Assembly: GCF_030316895.1 (NCBI RefSeq) | Contig: NZ_JASZYV010000003.1 | Location: forward strand, 1-64,000 | Reading direction: 5' to 3' | Origin: Variovorax dokdonensis | Lineage (GTDB): Bacteria > Pseudomonadota > Gammaproteobacteria > Burkholderiales > Burkholderiaceae_C | Length of the DNA stretch: 64,000 bases | Part shown: piece by piece, positions 1 through 7,480 of the stretch | Layout of the letters: each line of letters opens with the position of its first letter | Numbering within the stretch: position 1 is the first letter of the stretch | Notes under the pieces: model-generated | Database searches by the model: none | What the model saw: only the letters and a program-made list of their open reading frames with translations | What the model was told of the DNA's origin: nothing | Made by a program: the position numbers and the translations under genes

Positions 1-1
1 T

Positions 2-964
2 GCCGGGCGCAGCAACCACCTGGTGATGGACGACACGGCCGGGCAGATTCAGGTGCAGCTCAAGAGCGATCACCAGCATTCGAGCCTGAGCCTGGGGCAC
101 ATCACGCGCATTGAGGACCACCAGGGGCGCAAGGACCAACGGGGCGACGGCTTCGAGCTTCGCACCGATGGGCATGGTGTGGCGCGGGCGGCGGAGGGAT
201 TGCTCATCAGTACCGAGGCACGCGACCGAGCACAGGGCCACGTGAAGGACATGCGTGAGGCACTGGCGCGAATGACGCAAGCCCGCGATCACCACGAGAC
301 CCTGGCGCAATTGGCCGAGCATCACAACGCCCAGGACAAGGATGAAGACCAGAGCGCCGTCAGCAAAGACCTCAAGTCGCAAACCGATGCCATTCGGGGC
401 GCCGGAGAGGCGGATGCCCAAGCGGGCCGGTTCCCGGAACTGAGCCAGCCACACCTGGTGATCTCCAGCGCCGCGGGCATCGGCGCGACTGCGAGTGGCA
501 ACGTCGCGCTCGATGCCCGCTCGCAGGTTGCCATAACCAGCGGCTCGCACACCAGCATTGCAAGCACCAAGAGCATCCTGGGCAGTGCATTCGAAGCGAT
601 CCGCATGTTTGCCTACGAGCGCGGCATTCGGATCTTTGCGGCAAAGGGGCCGGTGCAGGTCCAGGCGCAGGACGATCAGATCGAGTTGACGGCGCAGAAA
701 GCCATCGAGCTGGTCAGCGCGAACGACTGGATTCACCTCAACGCCAAAGAAGGCATATCTCTGACCGCTCAGGGCAGCACCTTCCGTATCGACGGCTCCG
801 GCTTCAGCTTTCGCACACCTGCGTCCCACCACGTCTGGGCGGCCACGCACCAGACCTTCGGCCCGGACTCCGTCCAGGCTTTGTTGCCGGAGCTTCCTCG
901 CAGCGAATGCCTGACTTGCATGCTCAACGCCGCCGTACCCGGCAACCCGTTCACCAGACTTTGA
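2..964 (+). CDS. vgrG: VgrG spike protein, C-terminal part (5' end outside window)
   Basis: C-terminal 320 residues of a type VI secretion spike protein; the frame is open from base 2, so the start lies upstream. The visible part begins with SNHLVMDDTAGQIQVQL, the typical end of the gp5-like beta-helix region of VgrG, followed by LKSDHQHSSLSLGHITR and the RTDGHG stretch that leads into a DUF2345 domain. The rest (about residues 85-300) has the short beta-repeat character of DUF2345. No extra enzymatic domain follows, so this looks like a carrier VgrG rather than an evolved one. VgrG trimers cap the Hcp tube and carry effectors; the lipoprotein, phospholipase and DUF4123 genes just downstream on the same strand fit a VgrG effector module. 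Family assignment is secure; whether it is secreted is unknown because the T6SS genes to the right are broken. Confidence 0.93.
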   Translation, partial: AGRSNHLVMDDTAGQIQVQLKSDHQHSSLSLGHITRIEDHQGRKDQRGDGFELRTDGHGVARAAEGLLISTEARDRAQGHVKDMREALARMTQARDHHETLAQLAEHHNAQDKDEDQSAVSKDLKSQTDAIRGAGEADAQAGRFPELSQPHLVISSAAGIGATASGNVALDARSQVAITSGSHTSIASTKSILGSAFEAIRMFAYERGIRIFAAKGPVQVQAQDDQIELTAQKAIELVSANDWIHLNAKEGISLTAQGSTFRIDGSGFSFRTPASHHVWAATHQTFGPDSVQALLPELPRSECLTCMLNAAVPGNPFTRL

Positions 965-1011
965 CCGAGCCATCGTCCGCCTGCCCTACGAAGGCAAAGG
1001 GAGATCACCCA

Positions 1012-1623
1012 ATGAATCAGAACAATGACACCTCGGAGACCCGCGCAGATCCATCGCGGGCTCGCACCGGACTGCTTGCCAAGATCTTCCTTGTGGCAGC
1101 ACTGGCCAGCACGGTACTGACAACAGGCTGTGCGTCGCGCTCCGAGTCGCTCTCGCCACGGGCGGACATGGTTGCAGTTCCAGTGATGGCCGTCGCTCAC
1201 TACGGCGCGGGCATTGTTATTACTGAATACTCTCTAGGGAAGGGCGTGAGGGGGGGCTTCGAAGTTGGTTGGGGCGGTGGTGGCGGGGGCCTTTGCTGCG
1301 TGCTCTTGCCAAGAGCAATTCCCACCGAGCCGATGATGGTCACAGTCAAGTGGGAGACAAATCGCCAGAAGGTTAAAGAAAGACTTCAACACGAAGTCAC
1401 TGTGCCTGTGCACTTCGACGTACCACCCGGAAAAAGCGGGGGCATCTATGTCCATTTCTTACCCGGTCATCGAGTCGAACTATGGATTCCTGATGCTGGC
1501 CTAGATGGCGTTCCCTACATGGGTCCGCCTGATCCGCGTGGTCCAGCTCCACTGTATGAGCCACTGCCCGACGAGAAGCCATGGCCGCCTGGAACCACGG
1601 CGGAACAAGTGAGGACCAAATGA
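1012..1623 (+). CDS. DUF3304-like lipoprotein, candidate immunity protein
   Basis: 203-residue predicted lipoprotein. A positively charged N-terminus and a hydrophobic stretch (about residues 20-36) precede a lipobox LTTGC with the lipidated Cys at residue 40. The ATG at 1012 follows a GGGAGA ribosome site; a longer reading from 907 would run into vgrG and is less likely. The mature part contains a Gly-rich segment followed by LCCV (around residues 95-105) and a later VHFLPGHRVELWI motif. As I recall, these are features of DUF3304 proteins found beside T6SS phospholipase genes; the family call is from memory and moderately sure. It lies 13 bases before the Tle1-type gene, so an envelope-anchored immunity role against that effector is a reasonable inference from position, not shown by sequence. 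Confidence 0.65.
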   Translation: MNQNNDTSETRADPSRARTGLLAKIFLVAALASTVLTTGCASRSESLSPRADMVAVPVMAVAHYGAGIVITEYSLGKGVRGGFEVGWGGGGGGLCCVLLPRAIPTEPMMVTVKWETNRQKVKERLQHEVTVPVHFDVPPGKSGGIYVHFLPGHRVELWIPDAGLDGVPYMGPPDPRGPAPLYEPLPDEKPWPPGTTAEQVRTK

Positions 1624-1636
1624 TGGGGGGCCATGC

Positions 1637-3367
1637 ATGAGCAACACCAACACCATCCTGGAACCTGCGGCGGTGACATCGCCAGCTTCGCTTGCCAGCG
1701 TGAACGGGGGCGAGTGCGAGAGGCTGCTGAACATCGGCATTTTCTTCGACGGAACCAACAATAACCACCACGAGCTTGACGCCTCCGTAGATACGAACAT
1801 CTCGAAGCTCTTCAAAGCGTACAGGGACATGCCTCATGAAGGTCATTTCCCTCAGTATGTTTCAGGCGTTGGAACGCCATTTGTCGAGCTTAGAAGGGAG
1901 CACGCAGAACCAGGCGGAGGACCGTTCGGTGCAGGTGGAGAAGCGCGAATCCTCTATGGGCTTTTACACATCATCAATGTCGCGTACCGGGTGATCAAGG
2001 AGAATAGATTTCGATACTTCGACAATGAAAAGCTCAACGCCCTCTGTTCTGATGCACAAGTATTTGAGCACCTCGGAGAATCCAGCGGACAGCCCACCAA
2101 AGACCAGCAGGTCCTGCGCGACCTCGGGCTGCCCGATGGGCTCGTCGGCGCAAGCGACGTCTTCAAGAAGAAGTTCTTCTCCCAGGAATGTGCCAGGCTG
2201 CACGAGTTGCTCGCCAACCGCAAGACCTGCCCGATCGTCAAGAGCATCTATTTCGATGTCTTCGGCTTCAGCCGGGGGGCTGCGCAAGCGCGCGTGTTCG
2301 TGACCTGGCTGCACCGCTACATGCTGATGGGCGGGCAGATCTTTGGTGTTCCAAGCTATGTCCGAATGCTGGGCCTGTTTGACACGGTGGCCTCCGTCGG
2401 TCCCTCTGACGCCGCCGCAAGCGATGGGCACCATACCTGGGCCAGCGCGGAAAACCTGCAGATCCATCCCGCAGTGAAAAACTGCGTGCACTACATCGCT
2501 CTTCATGAACTGCGCACCAACTTTCCCAGTGACAGCGTGCGTGTCGGCGACACCTTGCCACCCAACTGCCACGAACACATTACCCCCGGCGCCCACAGCG
2601 ACGTGGGTGGCGGCTATGCGCCGCTTGATCAGGGCAAGGGCGTCCGGCTGCTCAAGGGCACCCTCGAGCCCGTGGCCGATGCGGACATGCGGCTGTCAAA
2701 CATGCCGCTACAAGCCATGTATGCCGCGGCCCGCAGGTCTTGCCTGAATCATCCCTACGAGCCTTGGCTGGATATCAATGAAGACGAAGACTTGCGAGAG
2801 ACCTTCGGAATCAGCCAGCAGGATCAACTCCTCGATCAGGTGACGAAGTACTTCGACCGCTGCGGCGTGCCCGCCGGTCTGCCCATTCATGTTGCGCTGC
2901 GCGAACATGGCATGCGCTACCTGGCCTGGCGCTACGTGATCAATGATGCAAAGCGCTTCAACAAACTCGACAGCGTGCAGCGTGCCGAGATGTACCCATC
3001 AACCTACAAGCACTACAAGATGGGGCAAGAGATTTTCAGCGATCAGGTCTCGGCACTGAAGGCGGACAGGCTGGACCCATCCTTCAATGTGAAGGCCCCT
3101 GAGATCTTCCAGGCCGTTAGGGCGCTTGCCAGATCCTTGCAGCCCAAGGCACTCCAAGAGATGGGTACTTTCTTCGATGACTGGGTGCACGACTCCTATG
3201 CGGGCTTCATCGGCCAGTTCTACAAGAACGGGAAAGACAGCACCTGGAATGCATTCACGCTCGACTTGGCCGAGCGTCAAGGCTACATGCGCTGGCGCAA
3301 CATCTATCAGGGCGACAACTTTGGCCTGAACTTTCCACAAAGCGTGGCGCCACGAGCCCAGCAATAG
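1637..3367 (+). CDS. Tle1-type T6SS phospholipase effector (DUF2235)
   Basis: 576-residue alpha/beta hydrolase of the DUF2235 family, which includes the Tle1 phospholipase effectors that hydrolyse membrane phospholipids of target cells. Seen in the sequence: the N-terminal signature IGIFFDGTNNN (about residues 34-44), a GFSRG nucleophile elbow with Ser212, LFDTVAS with Asp249, and HSDVGGGY with His320, which together make a plausible Ser-Asp-His triad. The C-terminal 200 residues have no motif I recognise. There is no signal peptide, as expected for a VgrG-delivered effector. ATG at 1637 was chosen; another ATG lies 4 bases upstream out of frame. Neighbours are the lipoprotein upstream (likely immunity) and a DUF4123 adaptor 9 bases downstream. 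The active-site motifs are intact, so the enzyme itself does not look decayed. Confidence 0.93.
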   Translation: MSNTNTILEPAAVTSPASLASVNGGECERLLNIGIFFDGTNNNHHELDASVDTNISKLFKAYRDMPHEGHFPQYVSGVGTPFVELRREHAEPGGGPFGAGGEARILYGLLHIINVAYRVIKENRFRYFDNEKLNALCSDAQVFEHLGESSGQPTKDQQVLRDLGLPDGLVGASDVFKKKFFSQECARLHELLANRKTCPIVKSIYFDVFGFSRGAAQARVFVTWLHRYMLMGGQIFGVPSYVRMLGLFDTVASVGPSDAAASDGHHTWASAENLQIHPAVKNCVHYIALHELRTNFPSDSVRVGDTLPPNCHEHITPGAHSDVGGGYAPLDQGKGVRLLKGTLEPVADADMRLSNMPLQAMYAAARRSCLNHPYEPWLDINEDEDLRETFGISQQDQLLDQVTKYFDRCGVPAGLPIHVALREHGMRYLAWRYVINDAKRFNKLDSVQRAEMYPSTYKHYKMGQEIFSDQVSALKADRLDPSFNVKAPEIFQAVRALARSLQPKALQEMGTFFDDWVHDSYAGFIGQFYKNGKDSTWNAFTLDLAERQGYMRWRNIYQGDNFGLNFPQSVAPRAQQ

Positions 3368-3376
3368 CAACGAGCC

Positions 3377-4186
3377 ATGATTGACCCGACTAGCAACGGC
3401 GATGCCGACCACGTGAAGAGCTACTGCCTCATGGATGGCAGCATGGCCTACAACGTGGTGAGCACGTCCAAGGTGCTGAGCGACCCGCAAACACCGTGGG
3501 TAGAGACCTTGCTGACCAATGATGCGCTGCGTATGGCCGGTCCGATCCTGATGGACATCACCGGTGTGGGCAAGCACAGCGAGCGCGGTCAAGAGGTCTT
3601 TCATGCATGGCGTGCGTATCCGCGCCAACTGCATGTCTCCTTGATCACGACCAAGTTGTCGCTCCAGGCTTTGACCGACCATCTGCGACCCTTTACGAGT
3701 TTTCGCCGCCGCAATGGCAACACCTACGGTCTGCGCATTAGCGACTGCCGGGTGCTGGCATATCTGCCAGCGGCTTTGTCCTCGGAGCAGTGGAGCACGC
3801 TGACGGCGCCGATGATCGAATGGAAGATCTCGTCCCGCGCCGGTGGGGATCGCCTGCCGTTGTCTTTGGAGGATGCGCGATTCGAGCATTTCGGCGCGCC
3901 TGCTCCCCTGCACTTGAGCGAAGAGCAGATCGAGAAGCTTTCTGCGAGCAATGAGCCCGACGCCCTTCTGGCGGAGATCGGCAAAGCGCCCTCGTTCGAG
4001 AATGAAAGCCTCACCCAAAGCAACTACGAGACGGCGCTTGAATGCGTCCGCGCATGGAAGGTGGTGAAGGGCTTGCACCGAGACAAGCTCGTCGTGCTTG
4101 GGAAAAAAGTCTTTGGCTATCCCCCGTCCCATCGCAAGGATCAGGCTTGGCTCCACGGAAAACTGCAGGAGCTGATACGGGCCTGA
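3377..4186 (+). CDS. DUF4123 T6SS effector adaptor
   Basis: 269-residue DUF4123 protein. Members (Tap/TEC) are cytoplasmic chaperone-adaptors that load a specific effector onto its VgrG. The N-terminal 150 residues carry the family pattern: YCLMDGSMAYN at the start, GPILMDI near residue 55, a central LTDHLRPF segment and LRISDCRVLAYL before residue 130. The C-terminal 120 residues are more variable, as is usual, since this part binds the cargo. It starts 9 bases after the Tle1-type gene and probably shares its mRNA. In many loci the order is vgrG-DUF4123-effector; here the adaptor follows the effector. Family call is firm; specificity for this Tle1 is inferred from position. Confidence 0.85.
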   Translation: MIDPTSNGDADHVKSYCLMDGSMAYNVVSTSKVLSDPQTPWVETLLTNDALRMAGPILMDITGVGKHSERGQEVFHAWRAYPRQLHVSLITTKLSLQALTDHLRPFTSFRRRNGNTYGLRISDCRVLAYLPAALSSEQWSTLTAPMIEWKISSRAGGDRLPLSLEDARFEHFGAPAPLHLSEEQIEKLSASNEPDALLAEIGKAPSFENESLTQSNYETALECVRAWKVVKGLHRDKLVVLGKKVFGYPPSHRKDQAWLHGKLQELIRA

Positions 4187-4314
4187 AGCCCGCCGCCTCT
4201 GCCTCAAAGAAGACTCAGGGCATTCGCCATTCGCATTCATCTAAACCTGCAGTGCACCGCATCCAAAAATCATTCAAAGCGGCGCAGCAATCTTGTCAAT
4301 AGCTGTCACACATC

Positions 4315-4947
4315 ATGAGCAACACCGACGAAGCATCGTCGAACGACCACGCGCGCCCTGAGTCTTCATCTGCCGAATTCGACGGCGCCTTCCTTGCTGG
4401 ATCCCGCGTAGATTCAGACGAGCTGTACGCGCGTTCCGGCTCCAAGCCGGACACCGACAACGTAGACCATGGCGTAAGCGAACCTTCGCACGAAGTCCCC
4501 CGCGACGCACGCCTGGCCGCCATCCTGGCTGCCGCCAATCCTTTGCTCGAAGCCGCACAGCCCTTGCTGCGCGCGTTGGCCGATATGCCCGACGAGCTGC
4601 CCGAGCGCTTGATCACCACGCTCAACACGATGCTCAAGCGGGAGGTCTCCGGATTCCAGTCGCTGTGCCACACGGCAAACATACGTCACGAGCACACCAT
4701 CGCGGCCAGCTATGCCCTTTGCACAGCGCTCGACGAGGCAGTCCTGAAGACGTCCTGGGGCTCGCCGGGAGCCAACGGCGATGCCAGCGTGTGGGCGAGC
4801 ATCTCGCTGACGTCGGCCAACCACGGCGAGTCCACCGGTGGTGACAAGTTCTTTCTTCTATTGGGCCGCCTGGCCGCGACACCGCGCGAGCACACCGATC
4901 TGCTGGAACTGATGTACATGATCCTCGGCCTGGGCTTCGAGGGCAGG
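4315..4947 (+). pseudogene. tssL: tssL (DotU) remnant: cytoplasmic domain only
   Basis: N-terminal 210 or so residues of TssL, the inner-membrane T6SS protein that works with TssM and TssK. The family core is clear: YALCTALDEAVLKTSWG, then NHGESTGGDKFFLLLGRL, then LLELMYMILGLGFEGR (near residue 210). In an intact TssL about 40-60 more residues including the single transmembrane helix follow GFEGRYR. Here the homology stops at about base 4947; the same frame runs on to a stop at 5214 but encodes unrelated sequence without a membrane helix. At that point the next frame picks up TssA. The gene therefore looks like the left half of a deletion fusion and should not make a functional TssL. Upstream, 4187-4314 holds no recognisable gene. 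Confidence 0.82.
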
Positions 4948-5309
4948 CGCCTGCATTGCATCCCCTGTTGCGGTTGCTGGAGCCCTTCGAACATCGGATT
5001 GCCGTCGCCGGGTCTGCAAGCACCACCGCCTTGCCGGCGGACGATTCGCAGAGAAGGCCCACTGAAGAGGCGTTCTTGCCAGCGTCAGGCCGCGCGGGCG
5101 GAATCCAAGGTCGCGCCGACGCGCAACGCAGCATCCGCGATGCACGGCACTGGTTCGAACTGCATGAACCGAGCAGCCCTGTCGCCGTCCTGCTCAAGCA
5201 GGCCGAGCGCCTGATCGGACGGCGCTTCGCCGAGGTGGCTGACGCCATTCCGATGGACCTGCTTCAGAAGTGGGATGCGCTCGGCATCGACGATGATCCA
5301 AAGCACTAA
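4948..5309 (+). pseudogene. tssA: tssA remnant: C-terminal part
   Basis: Read in the frame that ends at the TAA 5307-5309, this stretch encodes the last ~115 residues of an ImpA/TssA protein, the cap that guides T6SS tube and sheath assembly. The C-terminal signature is strong: RSIRDARHWFELHEPSSP, followed by VLLKQAERLIGRRFAEV and a Leu-rich end. The N-terminal ImpA_N domain, normally more than 200 residues, is missing; the upstream DNA instead encodes the front of TssL in another frame. A stretch rich in Ser, Ala and Gln before the signature resembles the usual linker. An ATG at 4956 could start translation, but the product would lack the conserved N-domain. I read this as the right half of a deletion that also removed whatever lay between the two genes (commonly tssM). 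Confidence 0.78.
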
Positions 5310-5326
5310 AAAAAGGGAGAACGAAA

Positions 5327-6160
5327 ATGGAACTGCTCGTGGTCGCTCTGTTGGGCGCTCTGATGATCTCGGTACTCAGCGCCAGTCTCACGGCCCGCCT
5401 CATGCGGCGGGAGGTTCAGGTCGTGCATCCGCCTGGGGCAACTCAGATCGATGCCCAATCCCTGCAGCTTCTGGCATCGATCGATCAGGGCGCGCGAGCG
5501 CAAGAAGCGGCCATCGCGCGCATCCAATCGTCCCTGGCGATCCACGGCCGAACTCTCGAGCGCCTGCTCGGGTCGCTGGAATCACCCCGTTCACCATCCA
5601 CGGACTTTGATGCCGCCACGATGCTGGCGGCCATCGATCACACCGCAAACCTGCAAAAGGCTGGGTTCGAACGCGTCAGCGCGGCGTTGCTGGCCCAGCG
5701 CATGGCCTTCGAACGGCTTGAAGTCAGCTTGACGGAGCAGGTCGAAGCTGCGGCCAGGCAATCGAACCAGAGCATGGCAATCCTGCTGGCCGCAGTGCGC
5801 GGCGAGATGTCGGAACTCGACCGCAAGCATCTGGCGCAATGGCAAGCCCTGCGCCAATCCTTGCAGGCGAGCCATGTCGGTGAAACCGTGGCCGCACCTG
5901 GAGCCCATTCGGATCCTGTGTCCACGACGAATTCGAGCACGGCGCTGCGCGACCTGAGCGACGAAGAGCTGGATGCGCTTGACCCCGAACTGCCAGCGCC
6001 ATCCATCGGGTCATCTCCAATGGCGGCCGACACTCTCGAGCCCCAAACCGAATTGACCGACGAAGAGTTGGATGCCCTCCCCCCGGAGTTGCCCGCGCCG
6101 GACAAGCCCAGGAAGCGTGTTCTCCCACCCCCCAAGAAGCCCCCACTGAACCGCCTCTGA
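5327..6160 (+). CDS. One-helix membrane protein with acidic repeats, T6SS-adjacent, unknown function
   Basis: 277-residue protein of unknown function. The first ~25 residues form one hydrophobic segment (MELLVVALLGALMISVL), probably a membrane anchor or signal-anchor. Residues 40-190 are Ala/Gln/Glu/Arg-rich with the heptad-like spacing of a long helix or coiled coil. The end carries two copies of a motif, LSDEELDALDPELPAP and LTDEELDALPPELPAP, separated by about 20 residues, then a Lys/Pro-rich tail (RKRVLPPPKKPP). ATG at 5327 follows AAAGGGAGA. It starts 17 bases after the tssA remnant and was probably co-transcribed with tssA before the deletion. Its reading frame is intact. A role linked to T6SS is only positional. 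I do not recognise a named family. Confidence 0.75.
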   Translation: MELLVVALLGALMISVLSASLTARLMRREVQVVHPPGATQIDAQSLQLLASIDQGARAQEAAIARIQSSLAIHGRTLERLLGSLESPRSPSTDFDAATMLAAIDHTANLQKAGFERVSAALLAQRMAFERLEVSLTEQVEAAARQSNQSMAILLAAVRGEMSELDRKHLAQWQALRQSLQASHVGETVAAPGAHSDPVSTTNSSTALRDLSDEELDALDPELPAPSIGSSPMAADTLEPQTELTDEELDALPPELPAPDKPRKRVLPPPKKPPLNRL

Positions 6161-6449
6161 GCCCGACCCCGGATCGGCCCCAAAGCTCACGCACGACCAA
6201 TCATTCTTGAATCCAGTGACTTCCGACACGTTCAAGGCCGTCTGGTGACACGCCGCAATTCGTCCGGGTATCGAGGCGGCGTGCCCTACGCCACAATCTA
6301 CGCCCGTTGCCAGGCAACCCGCCCTTTAAGCCCCCTGTGCCAAAAGCGCGGCGCCAGCGACCGATCACGCCTCGCGCCACTTCAAAGCACAACATGCCAG
6401 GCATTCAGGAGTTGCACTCCATTGCAAGTTGTTCTCGTTAGAGCCATCC
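6161..6449 (+). other. Intergenic region, no gene seen
   Basis: 289 bases between the acidic-repeat protein and the glycosyltransferase. No credible coding frame and no clear terminator hairpin with a T-run. TTGCAC and TTGCAA hexamers at about 6414-6429 could belong to a promoter for the glycosyltransferase, but I cannot match a good -10 element. Confidence 0.4.
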
Positions 6450-7223
6450 ATGCGCGCTGATTTCCAGACTTTCCTCATCAACCTCGATCGCTCGGAAGAC
6501 CGACTTCGCACCATGCGGCAACGCCTGGAACGCGCGGGCCTGCCCTGGCAACGCGTCGCTGCAGTCGATGGCAAGACGCTGGACCTTCGCAACTTGCGAG
6601 AGGTGGATGAACGCGGATTTCGCCGCCGCCACGGAAAGCGCCTGAATCCGGCCGAGGTGGGCTGCTACCTGTCCCACATCAAGGCTCTGAAGGCCTTTCT
6701 CGACGGCCCTTGGACCTGGGCGCTCATCCTGGAAGACGACGCAGACTTTCCGGATGACTTCGGAACGCTGATCGAGCAGCTCCTTGAGCGCAGCGACCAA
6801 TGGGACGTGCTCAAGCTTTCGAGCTTTCACGGTGGCAGTCCGGTGCCGGTGGCTGAGCTTCCCGGCTCAAGAAGGCTGGCGGTCCCGCTGGCTCGACTCA
6901 TGAACGCCAACTGCATCCTGTTCAATCGGCACGCGGCCAGGGTCTTGCTCAAGCGGTTGCTTCCCATGACGCTGCCTTACGACCATGCGCTCGAACAGGC
7001 CTTCGTGTTCGGCTTGCGCCTGCGTACGATCACACCGATCCCTTGCCCGGCTGAAACAGGACTGCCCAGCACCATCGGAGATCGCGCACAACTGCGCCCC
7101 TTCAAGTTGCGCTGGTACAAGCGGCTGCCCGCCATGGGGTTTCGCATGTCCATGGAAACGCGTCGAGTCGTTTTCGGGCTGAAGCAGGTGCTGTCCGCCG
7201 GCAAGTCCGCACGCCCCGACTGA
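6450..7223 (+). CDS. Glycosyltransferase family 25 (LPS glycosyltransferase type)
   Basis: 257-residue cytoplasmic glycosyltransferase of family GT25, the group that includes LPS and lipooligosaccharide galactosyltransferases. Diagnostic segments: FLINLDRSEDRLRTM at the start, a WQRVAAVDGK segment, NPAEVGCYLSHIKAL (about residues 69-83) and ILEDDADFPDDF carrying the acidic EDD cluster expected to bind metal and nucleotide sugar. ATG at 6450 was chosen; a TTG 21 bases upstream extends the frame but has no better ribosome site. It stands alone, with no other LPS-core or O-antigen genes beside it, so its acceptor cannot be deduced. The product ends just before the terminator-like hairpin at 7237-7257, whose T-run points the other way. 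Confidence 0.87.
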   Translation: MRADFQTFLINLDRSEDRLRTMRQRLERAGLPWQRVAAVDGKTLDLRNLREVDERGFRRRHGKRLNPAEVGCYLSHIKALKAFLDGPWTWALILEDDADFPDDFGTLIEQLLERSDQWDVLKLSSFHGGSPVPVAELPGSRRLAVPLARLMNANCILFNRHAARVLLKRLLPMTLPYDHALEQAFVFGLRLRTITPIPCPAETGLPSTIGDRAQLRPFKLRWYKRLPAMGFRMSMETRRVVFGLKQVLSAGKSARPD

Positions 7224-7228
7224 ACAGA

Positions 7229-7326
7229 AAAAAGAAGAGCCCGCACGAGGCGGGCTCAACAGCAGTTCTCAAGGTGAGGAGGGAGGAGGAGAAGAGACGA
7301 GAACTGCCGAGCCCTCACTTTGCTCG
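7229..7326 (-). ncRNA. Candidate small RNA with anti-Shine-Dalgarno loop
   Basis: On the minus strand a perfect 9-bp stem (7299-7307 with 7262-7270) encloses a 28-base loop made almost only of C and U, with CCTCC three times. This is complementary to GGAGG ribosome sites. It is followed directly by an 8-bp GC-rich hairpin (7257-7250 with 7244-7237) and a TTCTTTTTT run, a textbook intrinsic terminator. A weak promoter, TTGGAG (7362-7357) and CCTAAG (7338-7333) spaced by 18, would give a start near 7326 and an RNA of roughly 100 bases. The minus-strand gene upstream has its own terminator at 7420-7435, so this hairpin is not needed to end it. CU-rich anti-SD loops are known from trans-acting sRNAs such as the cuckoo/CcsR type in alphaproteobacteria; relation to those is not implied. 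Confidence 0.5.
7237..7257 (-). terminator. Intrinsic terminator of the candidate small RNA
   Basis: 8-bp perfect stem, GAGCCCGC pairing with GCGGGCTC, 5-base loop, followed on the minus strand by TTCTTTTTT. On the plus strand the hairpin is followed by AACAGC with no T-run, so it works mainly for minus-strand transcripts. Confidence 0.75.
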
Positions 7327-7419
7327 CAGCAGCTTAGGCCGGCCTTAAGACGTCATCTCCAAAGCCTGTAGGCGTCGTCCTTCGCCCCTGTGGGAGTGCG
7401 AGGCACCCAAGAAAAAAAA

Positions 7420-7435
7420 GGACCCTCGCGGGTCC
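7420..7435. terminator. Bidirectional intrinsic terminator
   Basis: Stem GGACCC/GGGTCC with loop TCGC, flanked by a run of eight A on the left and seven T on the right. It ends the minus-strand binding-protein gene (stop at 7481) and could also stop plus-strand read-through from the glycosyltransferase. Confidence 0.85.
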
Positions 7436-7480
7436 TTTTTTTATGAGGAACCCCTGCAAGGGTCCCGTTTGGCAGGCAGA

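Noticed and set aside
4315..5309. A simple one-base sequencing frameshift in a single gene
   Set aside because: The two frames encode different protein families (TssL and TssA), so a frameshift alone cannot explain it.
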